This document shows positions 23,601 to 35,804 of a stretch of DNA of 64,000 nucleotides, piece after piece. The notes under the pieces are model-generated. The model searched no databases. It had not been told where the DNA came from and was given only the letters and a program-made list of their open reading frames with translations. The DNA is taken from NCBI GenBank assembly GCA_016806645.1, contig JACSYO010000438.1:585501-649500 (forward strand), written 5' to 3'. The translations under genes and the position numbers were made by a program. The first letter of the stretch is position 1, and every line of letters starts with the position of its first letter. The stretch is from Ophiodon elongatus (Eukaryota; Chordata; Actinopteri; Perciformes; Hexagrammidae).

Positions 23601-24666
23601 AGCGGCTAAGACAAAGGATGTCTGCACAAGTGCCTGCATATGTTGAAAGATAAAGGTGGTTTCACCAGTTTAAGATTTTAAATGTTGCATATTTCCGCTT
23701 CTCTTTGTCATCCTGACAAAAAAGACCAGTTAGCAAAAAGCTGCTGTTTTCTGGCCAAGAAAACATTTCTCTCAACAAGCTCTTCCCCCTTGTCAGCATC
23801 CAAAAAGACACACAAATACACACAAACAAAAGTGCATGCAGACACACTAGTTGGCCCTCATTGCAGTTTAACTATTCTTTGTTGAAGCCAAGCAAGAGCC
23901 TCATTATTCAATAAGTTAAGACTGTAACACAGGCAGTGTGTGTATCCAAGAGGGATGCTGGTGTGTTTTTGTGTGTATGTATGCATGTGTGTTAAGTATG
24001 AGTTAAGGACTAATAAAGTGCAAGGCACCTAATTAAACAGTCTTTGTTTATGCTCTATAGCAGTAGTATAAACTCAGCAGGCACAATACAGGGTGGTATG
24101 CCAGGTCGCTATGCTCTCATTTGAATAACTACAGACAAAAGCAATGAGAAAGAAGGGGGCAATCAACTTCAAAAGAAAATTCTTGCTTAATTGCAAAAGT
24201 GGGAGAAACCAAGCAAAGACAAAGGAAAATGTGCTGATTAAAGTTGCACTGAATGGTGTTTGGAATCATAAAAATATTGAAATCTGACTTTATTTTAAAA
24301 GGTATATTGAATCTTCAAGTGTGATAGATGACATTTGATTTGATAAAAAAATATTAGAGTTTTGATAAAAAACTGTATTCCTGGCCGCTTCTTGGCAGGT
24401 CCTAAACCGGGAGTGTGAAATCTGTCGAGGCTGAAAATCGACTGAAGATAAACAGAAGACTGAATAACTTTCGATGAACGTTTTTGTTGTTTTATTGTTT
24501 TTTGCTTTGCTGCTGCGAACGGTTGAGGCACAACACTATGAAGTTAGAATAACAAGCACAGATATCCAATGGTTCTTAGTTCCCTTCCAGCGCCATACAT
24601 ATACAGAAACAAAACTGCACATGGATGGTTGGACATTTTTAATTATAATGTGAATCGGTCCTGAGA

Positions 24667-24707
24667 CCCCTCCACCCCCCCCAACCCCCCCCCCCCTCCG
24701 CCCCCCC
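24667..24707. repeat. C-homopolymer-rich tract
   Basis: Clustered C runs (8, 12 and 7 bases) separated by A, T or CG. The minus strand has at least four G runs with short spacers, which satisfies the G-quadruplex pattern. Confidence 0.9.
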
Positions 24708-25362
24708 TTTAAGAAAACAGGGTGGAAAAACTGAATGGGCAATCAGTGCTGTTCTGCCTGTGCACATTCCTGAATTCAGCACTGTAATAGTGCCATTCAT
24801 TAAAAGCCTTATTAAAATAAACAGACTTGATGATATAATAACAAATAAGGAAGGCTCCACATACTGTTATAATCGACAAAAATTAAAAGCGCCAAGGAAA
24901 ACTATGTTACCGCTGTCTCTCTCTCTCTTCTCTCCAACACACAAACACATGAGCCCACTTACACACACATAAACAACACACACACACAAAATAAAGTAAT
25001 CAAGTTATTTAAATGAGTGTGCAGGCTGCATAAACAGTGCAAAAGGTAAAGAACATTACAGGCTGTGCATTCTGATCTCGCAAGGTGGTGAGAGATGGTG
25101 TTCTAGGTGGGTGGTTCGGGTCCATTTACAGCAAGTTATGACCTCAAGTGGAGCATGCATGTTATGAGACCACACATGGCAAGAAATATGCAGATTTTTA
25201 GACACTAAATAAACAATATCAGCTACATGCCTTAAAGCTTAATCTGCTTATCCTGTGCAATATGCTGATTTCCTCTTATATATTTTTGCCACTAGACAGC
25301 ATCCAGGAGAAAGGGTGTCAGGGGATGTCCGGGGCAGGATCGGAGATTTAGTGTGATTTGCC

Positions 25363-25370
25363 TGTGTGTG

Positions 25371-25415
<45 letters not shown>

Positions 25416-25427
25416 GTGTGTGTGTGT
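25363..25427. repeat. compound (TG)n(TGCG)n(TG)n microsatellite
   Basis: An alternating purine-pyrimidine array with about ten TGCG units flanked by TG units. This pattern favours Z-DNA. Confidence 0.96.
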
Positions 25428-26299
25428 AACTGCAGGGGTTACTGAGTGCTACCAGCTGACATTCCCATGCAACCCAAATACTAATTGATTAAAGGGTTGT
25501 GAACATGTGAGTATGGAGATGCTGTTGAGTGTGTGCATGGCAAATACACACCATATGGGAGAGGGGTTGCACCTCAATTACTGTGAATGGGGTAAGTGTG
25601 GTATGTATCAGTATCGCCTCTTTGACTCACATGCTATGCGCTAACATCTTCACAGTCAGGTTTGGGATAATATTTCAACATACATACATACATACATAGG
25701 TATGATGCCTGAGTATTGATGTGAAAAATGTGATAACACTGTGATTTTTATTTAATTATTTTAAACCCATAGCTACAAAGTACGGTATATTACCATCTCA
25801 TCATGTAGAAAACATATAAAAAAAACTATGAATAGGCTTCTCACTTTGGGGAAATCTGTAAGAAAGACAAGCAGAAAGGGAATGTTGGGTGTGTGGGTAT
25901 GTTGTTAATCACAGATAAGCACACACAAAGATAAACATCGGCTATGAATACAAGTTAAAATAATATTTTGATAATTTGGGAATATGCTAATACTTTTGCA
26001 TTCCGGCAAGTCTAAAGCTCAGTTATTTGCACATTATAATTTGTTGGTTTGATCTCTAAAAAACAGAAGTGTAAAAGAAAGTCTGATTGTCAGCATGAGG
26101 TTGCAAGGCAACCAGCGAAGATTCCAGGGAGTCACAGGAAGTCACCAGCCCAGAAATAGTCCAGCACATAACGCCCTGTAAAACCACGAATGGACATTCT
26201 TACACTTTAGTTTTATACAAATTAAAAGAAAAGTTTACCTCCTTCCCAATTAGTGTTGATGGTAAATGTTGTCAACTTTGAAGCAATAAATTCCTCAGT

Positions 26300-26962
26300 G
26301 TGTACTATATTGACTGAGAAAGCAGAGTTCTCTTGCTCGCACAGCCGTGACAACAGTGCCTAAATGTACCAGGATGCATTGCCTGGGCTTAGTCAAAACA
26401 TGGTGTACCCAAGTTGCGCCTTTAAGTAAAACTTCCATGCAAAAGTGTGTACACAGGCTTTCTGGTGACAGCATCCCCAAAAAACTGCCCACGCTGACAT
26501 ACATTGCAGCACAATGATTTTGTATGTTGGCATCGGAGGGTAATTTGAGCGAAGTCACCACCAGACAGTGTTTGCTCATGGCAGCTCAGGTTCTGCAGGG
26601 TCCCCGCTGGCCATTTCCTGCAGCCGCAGCCCCTCTCTGCTGTATTTCAATGGCTCAAGTAAAGGGGGTTGAATATCCACGCTTTCAAAAACATTGCAAA
26701 TTATACACTGTAACAATTCTTGTCAATAACATTCATAGCATTCAGATTTTGGGATGTCAGTTTTGCTGTTGGAAATGTAAGTATTTCGCAATACAAGCAA
26801 AGAGCACAAGGAAGTTCAGTTTTAGAGCAGGATCTAGAGCACGCCCCCTGGCTACCCACAGAAATCCAAGATGAAGTAGCAGCCTGTAGTTCTTCCTTGC
26901 ATCCAACTATGCCACAATCATGTCAAATGACAGATTTGTATTTTTATTTCTCATTCAGTAAC
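26300..26962. repeat. possible remnant of an interspersed repeat
   Basis: The stretch near 26840-26875 (GCACGCCCCCTGGCTACC followed by AAATCCAAGATG) resembles the ends of dispersed repeats I have seen in fish genomes. It sits directly beside the SINE that follows. No terminal repeats or coding capacity are visible, and the family cannot be named. The 116-codon plus-strand frame over it is probably not a gene. Confidence 0.25.
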
Positions 26963-27270
26963 TGGTAAATGGACTGTACTTGTATAGTGCCTTGCTAGTC
27001 TTCCGACCACTGAACATACTTTAACACTACTTGTCATCATTCACCCTTTCACACACTGATGACAGGGTTTGCTACCATGCAGATGCCACCTGCCCAACAG
27101 GATTAACTAACATTTATACAACATTCACACACCGTAGCACACCGCTACGGGAGCAATTTGGGGGTTAAGTGTCTTTCCCAAGGACCCATTGACATGGACT
27201 AGCGGAGCTGGGGATCGAACCGCCGATCTTCTGTTTGAAGGACGACCCTGCTCTACCACACAGTCGCCTC
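26963..27270 (-). mobile_element. tRNA-derived SINE (inverted)
   Basis: Read on the minus strand, the element begins near 27270 with a tRNA-like head: GAGGCGACTGTG, then TGGTAGAGCAGGG (box A-like) and a perfect box B, GGTTCGATCCC. The body includes GGGAAAGACACTTAACCCCC. On the plus strand the tail side opens TGGTAAATGGACTGTACTTG, a form I recognise as very common in percomorph genomes. The head appears to lack several bases between the GACTGTG and GGTAGAG motifs, so it is probably an inactive, aged copy. I could not identify target-site duplications. The exact family name is uncertain. Confidence 0.8.
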
Positions 27271-28150
27271 TCTTTCCCTTTTTCAAAACGGCAACAAATT
27301 TGGATTGAAGCAGAATATTCCGTTCGATAAAAAGATGTTGTGAATATTGTAAAGTATTACATCTATCTTTTTTTTAATAAATGTGGACATTTGGACTGAG
27401 ATAATGAGACGAGGACAAAGCGCTGCGTCGCTCTCTGAGTGTTTGAAAGGGAAAGGGGATTACAAGGTGGAAGCCGGTGGACTATTGCACGCAATGTTTC
27501 TGTAAGTTATAAATTAGAATAATTTGAATGTCCATGTTATGAATGAAGCTTCAAAATGTTCAGTCTGGGTGAGCAGGAAAGATGTCAGCTCATGCAAATG
27601 CGTGACTGACAAAAAAAAGGAGAGCCAGAGCGGGTGAAAGCAGTGATTTGTAAGCTGTCTGATAAACAAGTTTGGACTAAAACAACACAAATCTCCACTC
27701 CTATCTTAAAAGTCACCATCCAGCAGAATACGCAAGTCTACCACCTACTCCATCCACAACGAGCAGCCGGACTAAATCTCCTGTTACTGTGAGGAATCAA
27801 CCCTAAATCATCAGTGTGGGGCGAGACTGTACGAGGGCAGTGACTAACACCTGATTGATCTGATTTATTGATCTCAGCCTGCCCTTATGTAAAATAGCTC
27901 TTACTGCCTATATGTTGTGGCCATTTATGGGTATTGCAACATGCGTCTCCATTCCATAGATATTCGTATCTCTGTGTGTCTCCCTTCGTTGTTTTTCTTA
28001 ACTGTATCGTCAGTAGGGAAATTTCAATATTACCCATTCCTATCCCTAAATTGGATAGATAGAGATCAGGTTGAAAATCAGTCGAGATTATGACGTGTTG
28101 ATTAGTTAGCATTCGAAAAGATGTCAGGCAAATTTGTGTTCACTCTATAC
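27271..28150. other. unique AT-rich DNA between two repeat fragments
   Basis: No recognised feature. A CpG-containing stretch near 27410-27480 is too short to interpret. Confidence 0.45.
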
Positions 28151-28262
28151 AGAGCCAGGCTCGCTATTTATCCTGTTTCCTGTTATAATGCTACGCTAAG
28201 CTAACATATTCTGTGCTTCATATTTGACATATGTGAGTGGTATCGATCTTCTCATCTAACTA
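28151..28262 (+). mobile_element. fragment of a dispersed percomorph repeat
   Basis: The motifs AGAGCCAGGCTCGCT, CTACGCTAAGCTAAC, TTCATATTTGACAT and GAGTGGTATCGATCTTCTCA occur in the order I recall from a high-copy repeat found across spiny-rayed fishes. No coding capacity or terminal repeats are visible, and I cannot assign it to a class. Flanking sequence may also belong to it. Confidence 0.6.
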
Positions 28263-31200
28263 ACTCCTTTAAATGCATATCTTGACCACAAAAAATCCAG
28301 CTATATGCTGAATTAAATCATCCCAACTCCCATAACAACAAAAGGGAGTTTGACAGTATACATCATACAAACAATTAGTTGATCCATTTTGGTTATCAAA
28401 ATAGAGATATATCTGTAACTGCAAAAATTACAAATGTCTTAAAACAAAAATCCCAATTCTGGACTGCATACTGGGAGTGTATTTTAGTCTGACACTGTGG
28501 ATTAATTTAATGCTATGCAAAACTTCAGTGCCAAAGTGAGGATTAGGCCTATTTCATAGTGCTGTGTTTTATTGTAGTGAGAATGTGCATTGGGGGCTGC
28601 TGCTGGATGAATCAACGCTACCAAATTGAACTAATTGCACTGTTGCCGGCCCAATGGGCCCCGTCTGGGACTCAAGAGAGCAAAGAGCTGAGAGCAGGCG
28701 AGTACATTACTGAATCAGACTACAGTAATTGCTCACACCTGTGCCGGCCCAGTTGACTCTGCTGGGGAGTCTCGGGAACAATAAAGAGCAAAGCTTAAAA
28801 AAAAGCATTAGGGTGTGGCAACAGGAGGTAGTTTGCTGATCAGAATATATCCATCTTTCTACACATTTATATTGATGTGGCTAGGCCAATGGTTGTTTTT
28901 AGTTATCTAGTATAGTGTTTGCCAGTAGATAAATAGTCATGTCCCACTAAGTAACAGGAGGAGGGTGAATTTATGCTCACTGTGCTTTTGAAAGCTGGCA
29001 AATGTAAATAGCCTGTTTCGTCACAGGCTCAAATACCCGACCCCAATCACCTCGCTTGTCAAAAACACAATAAAAAGAATCAAAGAGACATTAGCTGACT
29101 GCTTAGGTGCCGCCAGAAAAAAAGGGTTGACTTTGGACTACTAAGTCATGCATCAGACTGTATCCAATTTTAGCACCAACTGCTTCTAATTACCTCAAGA
29201 GTAGAGTACCACATGATGGACATTATATGGAAGTTACAGCCCATAAATAAAAAAAGCAGCTCTGGTGGAAATCCTATTGTAAATGTATTCTGTAACCTAA
29301 AGCTGACATACTATTTCCACAAAGGGACAACAGTTACTTTTCTTTAAAATGTCATTGTAAATGTTATACTTTTACTTGGACGTTATATTGTGCATTACAT
29401 AATCATTTTTTTCCCAAGCTCACGGCTCATATACTGTTTTCACATGTCAATTGTTCTCTTTACATTTAAAGGGTGGCGGTAAGCAAAACACAGAAGAAAA
29501 ACTGAGGAAGACGGAGTGTGCTGAGATAGCTGTTTCTGACCAAAGGCTTCCTGGGGAGAGCCGAGATGATCTCCGAGTCTCACAGCATGACTCTACACTC
29601 CCTTCACCACACAAGCAGCGTGAATCCTGTGCAGTGTATGTGTGTGTCTTGTGGCTCCCACACACCATACACCACGGCTTGGAGAGAGACACGCACACAA
29701 ACTGAGTGAACCAAAAAGACAAAGCAACGCTCCTAACAAGACCTCTAACTCTGACCTATATGGTGTCTCATTATAATCAACAAATAATGTATCCCAATCC
29801 AGAGGCAAAACAAACTATACACAAAGATCCTCTTTATCTCAACAACTTTTTCCATTCAGACTGATCATTTTCGAGGACGAACTGTTCCTTATGGTCTGCA
29901 CAGACACGTCAAATCAGAAACATAAAACAGCTGTCCGACTGTAATTTAAAGATGCCGCAGCTTGACATCAGAAATACCTGAGCAAGCAATATCTACCTCC
30001 AAGTGATCATCAACCAGACTGTGACTTTTATTGAGCCGGAAATAACTGTTCACTTTCCCCTTGCCATAATAATAAAAAAAAGGTGCACAAATATGTGCTT
30101 CCACTGTGTGTAACCATCTGTTCAAGTTTTGCCGTGGGACCTAACTTGTCCTCACCTCTGTATTTCTACATCTACAGGCACAACACATATCCACTACGTC
30201 TGGCATGTTTTCCTTTGTACAACTGTGTAATTGTGGGCCTCGTCTAGTGTTGCTTGTGACCCCACCTGCATTGTTGTTACACCTGCTGCTTGCACTTTGG
30301 TAAGGTTAACAAGTCTCTCAAGGGGTATGATGCAGTGCACCGTATGTACAAGATATAACAAAGAGATCGCCGTCTGTATGAGTTTGGAAGGAAGGGAGTA
30401 CTATGTTTGTGTGTGTGTTCACATATCTGAGCATGAGGGCACAAAGCCATCCCCTTATGGCCCATTGTTTTTGGAAGGGTATAGCTCTCACACCCCTCCC
30501 CTGGATGTTGGGGGAATAGAGCACAGTCTGGCTAATATTTAACTAATGGCTGTGCCTTCCAGACTCGACCGCCCTCCTCTCACCAACTGCCAGACCTGAG
30601 CCATCTCTGCAGTAACACACTGAAGTGAAATAGAATATGGAGGGATGGGGCTCTGCACAGTATCAGGGGAGAGGGGTACGGGAGAAAATAACTGTTGGAG
30701 AGCCCATAAAGGAGCTGTGAGGGAGGGAGAGATGGATGCACAGTGTTGTGTGGGAGGCCAATGAGTCCAGCAGTCTGAGAGAATGCCATATGCTACCTTG
30801 AGGCAGGAAAAGTCTAGCAAAAGGCAAAGGAGAGGTAGAGTTCGACAAGAGTGGCTGGTTTCCATCAGCACTGATATTATATGTGTCTGGCCTTCACATT
30901 TCTCATCAAGGAGCACACTTATAGACAGAGGCTATGCTACTGACAGAGGGGAAACCAGAGAAGGCGCTGAAAGAGGCAGAGGAAGGGAGAGGGACAGAGA
31001 TAGGGAAAATCAGTGAAAAGGCATAATTAGATAATGAGGTCTGTGTGGGAGAGACAGAAGGGGAAAACAGAAGTCTGCTAGGGCAAAATAACAGAAAGTG
31101 TGGGAATTAAAGGGAAGTCGTGGAGACGGGGAAACTCAAGAGGGGTAGATAGATATAAAAGATCCAGCAGGGCTGATTATTGTTTTGGTGTCACCAATGT

Positions 31201-32697
31201 AGACTGAAGCCCCTCAGTGCTGCCGGGCAAATGTAGTATTAGTCACTTCAATAATTAATCACCCTGGGAGCATGTCGTTGCAGCCATGCACTGACCCATT
31301 TCTCAAAAATGTTTCTCAACAGTAACTTTCCCACTGAGCCCCTCTTCTTCCATACCTTCATTTAGTGAGGTGGGGGTGCAGGCCCCAATCCTCTGGGTCA
31401 AGCCTGGTCATTTATTAGCCACATTTCTCAGGAGAAATAAAAGTAATCTCGCTGCTCTTCTCAAAGGCTGGAAACCATGCGGGGAGACAGAATAGCGGCC
31501 TCGGCTGTGGCCCAATGGGCCTTGCTGACTGTCTGTCCCGGTGAAATATGAAGCCCATATGTAGGACGGCCATCTGAAAGAGGAACCCAACAGGGTTCCT
31601 TCAGGCTTTGATGCTCATCACCACAAAAGCAGATGGCAATGTCCTGGTCTTAAAACTTTTTTTTTTTTTTTTTTTTAAACAACCCCCCCCCTTCTTCTTT
31701 TATCCAATCCTATCCGGCCTATTAGCCCCCTGCTTGTCATGGTCTAGCAGCCTATGCTTAGCCCCAGGGGGCTTCCAGATCTATGGAATGAAGTCAAGCT
31801 TCCCCATTGACACAGGTCTCACTGGATAGCTTTGAATAGAAGTCAACCGACTGAAAAGCCATGTTTTAGAGGACAAAATGGAATAAGGTGTGGGGTGGAT
31901 CAATACTGCAGGGTTGCTTGGACTTGAAATGCTTTGCTCTCTGTGTGCTCAGACAAAGCAGTGCTGACTGCAGGAGGCAAAGAATTTTTCCGAACATTGG
32001 GTAAAAAGTAACAAAGGGTGTTTAATGGAAGAGAAACCTGCATGCATCTGTCTGAAAAATTGGGATCAAAGTAGAGAGATAACCCGCTGTGTGCGCTCTA
32101 TATGTATTCCTGCCCTCTCCACTAAAATAGGCAGGATTTGTCACCGTGGTCCAATCCCAACCTGTGTGCTGCTCGCACCCAAGCAATTTCTGAACAAGGA
32201 AGGCAATCAAGAACTTAAAGTCAGACACAATGCAAATAGGTCTGAGAGCCCATCTGCAGTAATCCAACAGTCCCTCCTGCACCAGTCTGCTCTCCATCTC
32301 AGCCTCTCGGTGGCACAAGCCAATTAACTGTTTGATTCGGAGCCGGAGATGAACACCCTAATTGATTACATGGTGATAGTCGATTCAATTATCAATTTAG
32401 GCACAAAAAGCTCGGCAGAGATGGAAAGCCCGGAAGTTTACGGAACGAGTTCGTCAGTGACTTGGCAGCACAATTGCTATGTTTGTTTAAGCGCAGGAAT
32501 GAAAAGTAAAAGAGGGAGGCACGGAAGCAGTGGAAGAGAGAGAGAGACAGGGAGACTGACACTTGCTGTAGCTACTGCAGGTTGTTTACTTGCAGTCTCC
32601 GACTTACACCTCTCCTCTGCCTCTTCTTTCTCCTCAACACAGACAGTCTTCGCCGCCTGAAGCACACAAACAGGCAGAAACAGAAAGAGACAGAAAG

Positions 32698-32700
<3 letters not shown>
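28263..32700. other. non-coding DNA with candidate conserved islands
   Basis: Unique sequence with mixed-composition islands at about 28560-28790, 31180-31290 and 32325-32470 that resemble conserved non-coding elements. A T20 run at 31657-31676 is followed by a C9 run. No exon is supported. Confidence 0.45.

Positions 32701-32736
<36 letters not shown>
32701..32736. repeat. (CA)18 microsatellite
   Basis: Thirty-six bases of CA, flanked by AT-rich sequence. Confidence 0.97.
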
Positions 32737-32738
<2 letters not shown>

Positions 32739-35700
32739 TATTTGTGTTAATACAAATACCAAAACACAGGAATATATTATATGGTATACAGTATATTGAT
32801 ATGGTCACATATATATACAGAAAAATGTACATATATAATACCCTTATTAAGACACCCACATAGAGAATAAACATACAGTACTTACATAGTTAAAACAAAG
32901 AGACACTTTGACATTTCCACTTGCAAACGGCAATACATGAACACACAGAATCATATGGGTATTCAGAGTTTTGCAGGAATTGAATAACATGAAAAAAACG
33001 TATTTTCCTCATCATGCCTGTGATTCTGCTTTGTTTACCCTGTCACGGAGAGTTGCTCTGTTCGATCAGGCTGGAGAGGCACTAGGTTGGGTGGTTGTGC
33101 TAACGAAGTCTCAATGTGCCGTCTGTCGACAGGGTAATTTCCCCGGATAGCTCTGTGTTCTCACTTCTCGTGGATCTGCTGGTAAAGATAGAAGAAGATC
33201 ATCACCTGAGTCACTGGAGAGGAGAAACCAAATGGGTAGAGCCTGCAACCACTATCGTCCCCTCAAGGTCTCAGTATACTCACACTGAAAGTTGATGCAT
33301 TCGTTTGTTTACATGCTCAACAAAGACCAATAATAATTGAACTAAAGATGTGGTATACAGTATTTTGTTAGACAGTTACATGCATCTTTTAAAAAAATCT
33401 AGTCATTAAATTAAATTTAATCATTAAACTGCAGCACATGAACTATTACTATGCCAGAGTCATATTATTTTACTGTCACTGTTACGCCATGTATACCATG
33501 GTGTAAACCTACATCAATAAAACGTAAAACATGAGGCAGCATGTGAGAGCCTATTAATATCTAGTATCTTATGCTGCGTTTTAATAATTGAGTAATATCA
33601 ATTTAATATTTATATTTTCAACTAATGTGGGTGGTTTTGGACAATATTGTAGAGACGCAAGAGATATGTTCTTGTTGAAAGAGGGAATGGTCTCTTAAGG
33701 ATTGTGCAGAGTAAATTCTTTGTTTGGCACTGTTTAAATAATCAAGCTTGTGTTCAGTCTTTATCTTGACATTTACATATCTGCACAGTGTGGGTCATTC
33801 TAACAAAAAATAAAACATGTTGGTGTACAAAATAGAAAACAAACATTGTTTTTTTCCTGTAGAACTGTTGGTTGAACAGACTACAAGCCAAGGACCTGCA
33901 CACAGCTGGAACTACTGCAGATCACAATGTTTGCACAAGCTACAAAGATGTACTTTGGATGCTCGCACTGATGGCGCCAGCATTTCAACCAATGCATGAG
34001 GCATACGGTGACCTTCATTCTTTACCGTCCACTTTTAAGTCCTGGCTGAGTGAGAAAACTGCCTTCTGTCATTATAGACCACTGTCAGGCACTGATGACT
34101 GTTCACACAATGACACATAAGTTACACCGTCTCTCCATTAACAGGGAATAGTACGGGGACAATGTGCTGCTCTGGCTGCGCAGGATGGAGACAAGGAGGC
34201 GGTAGAGAAAGAATACACAAGCTTTTGGGAGTGATGGGGAGGGTCTGTGCAGAACAATGTTTTTAAGAGTTGTTGGGGACAAAAGAAGTGTGCCAGGGGG
34301 ACTTTTCCATCAATCTGATAGGGTCCAGCCTTGCCTAGCATGGATTTCTAGTCAGTTTGTGTATGAGTGAATGCTAGGGTGCACAACGGGGGGTTGCATA
34401 GATATAAGGCTATGCAAGTGGTCGTCCCAGATGGTTGTGTCCCAATGCTAGTAGGAGGTCTGCAGCTTTTATCTATGACAGGCAGTAGGTCTTAACATCC
34501 TCCACACACACTGCCCTGCTCCAAGCCTGAGGCCCACAGGGCTGGAGTTACGAGAGAGGCAGAGTGTCCCAACGCAGAAACAATTCCCTGCTTCCCCCCA
34601 GTATTTCTTTTTTTTTTATTCTTTAATTTTTTTTTACAAGAGAAAGAAAAGACCTCAATGACAGCCACTGCTCAGAAACGCAGGGGACTGAGGATGCTCA
34701 CTCTGTTCTTTGGCAAGGTCTATCTTCCCTAACTGCCACACACACACACACACACCCATGAAAGCCTTCGCTCACATTGACACGCACAAATGCCCCAGCA
34801 TGGCTTCTTCCTCCTCAGAGGGTTGAAGCTGGTCCAGAGCATCAGCATTGTTGAAGGGGCTTAGTGAGGGAGAGAAGGAAAGTCTTCAAGAGGAGGAACA
34901 GAAAAGACTGAGGGAGAACTGGAGAGACAGACACAGAGATGCCTGGAGACACTGAGCCACAACGCATTCCTAATCGACTGGCTGCCGACTTGCAAATCCA
35001 GCATTCTCATCTGGTCTATGCAAGGTCAACCGTGAGATGTACTGAAACAAACCGAGTGAGACAGTAGGAGACGTACGAGGACTGGATGAGTAACCGGTGC
35101 AGTGAATAACTGTTGTTAATATAGAGAGGTGACAGGGTCTCGATTCAGGACAGCGTATCTGCTGCTATATAAGGAGAATAAAAAAAAAGTTGTTTGCTTC
35201 AGTGTCCTACACAATGCCAACTTGTTACCACTCAAATGTCCAGGAAGTAATTTTTCAGAGAGCCTGGTGTGTGTCAGTGTGTGTGAATCATAGAGGATAG
35301 GGGTTATTCTTTTATCCTTTGACCCAGATTTAAGGGGGAACTGAACACGGGACATGAAAGACACAAACCTCCCAGCGGAGCCGGGGTCATGTGCAACCTG
35401 AACACAGGCGCACACCGGCATTGCCAACCAAGCGGAAAACACTATTATGTATACACACAGTCCATGCAGACACACATAGCGCACATGCTCGCAACAAATA
35501 CATGCATGCCCACACACTTTCAAAAGAATTGATGTGATCAAGATCCCCCAAAACAGGGCATGGAAATTCTGTCAGACACACCTGCCACAGCTCTCACGAC
35601 AAGCCTGTTCCCTCCCCCCACCGTGCACATGCACACAGCCTGTTAGTTCTAATCAGGGAACATGCGTACGTGTAATCACTGATTCTTATTGGAAAACAGC

Positions 35701-35804
35701 CTTTCTCGGCACAAAATCTAAACACATCAATATGTACATTTACATGCAAATACTTCCTTTATCCACACTTGTGCATTTGTGTAGATATACTGTCACATAC
35801 TGTA
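32737..35804. other. non-coding DNA with an ambiguous open segment
   Basis: The only coding-like signal is at 33104-33295, open on the plus strand for 63 codons and, on the minus strand, bearing an acceptor-like site with a short frame ending in TGA (33213-33161). A short CA array lies at 34737-34755. A T-rich run at about 34608-34634 has no further context. Confidence 0.4.

Larger units (their letters stand above)
20509..26299. other. non-coding DNA with simple repeats
   Basis: Contains a CA array (20649-20683), interrupted CA stretches near 21014-21043 and 24960-24990, a C-rich tract (24667-24707), a TGCG array (25363-25427) and a short CATA repeat (25679-25698). A mixed-composition island at about 23330-23490 resembles a conserved non-coding element. 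I see no exon. Confidence 0.5.

Noticed and set aside
27190..27270. tRNA gene suggested by a perfect box B
   Set aside because: Head lacks a foldable acceptor and anticodon arm and continues into a SINE body.
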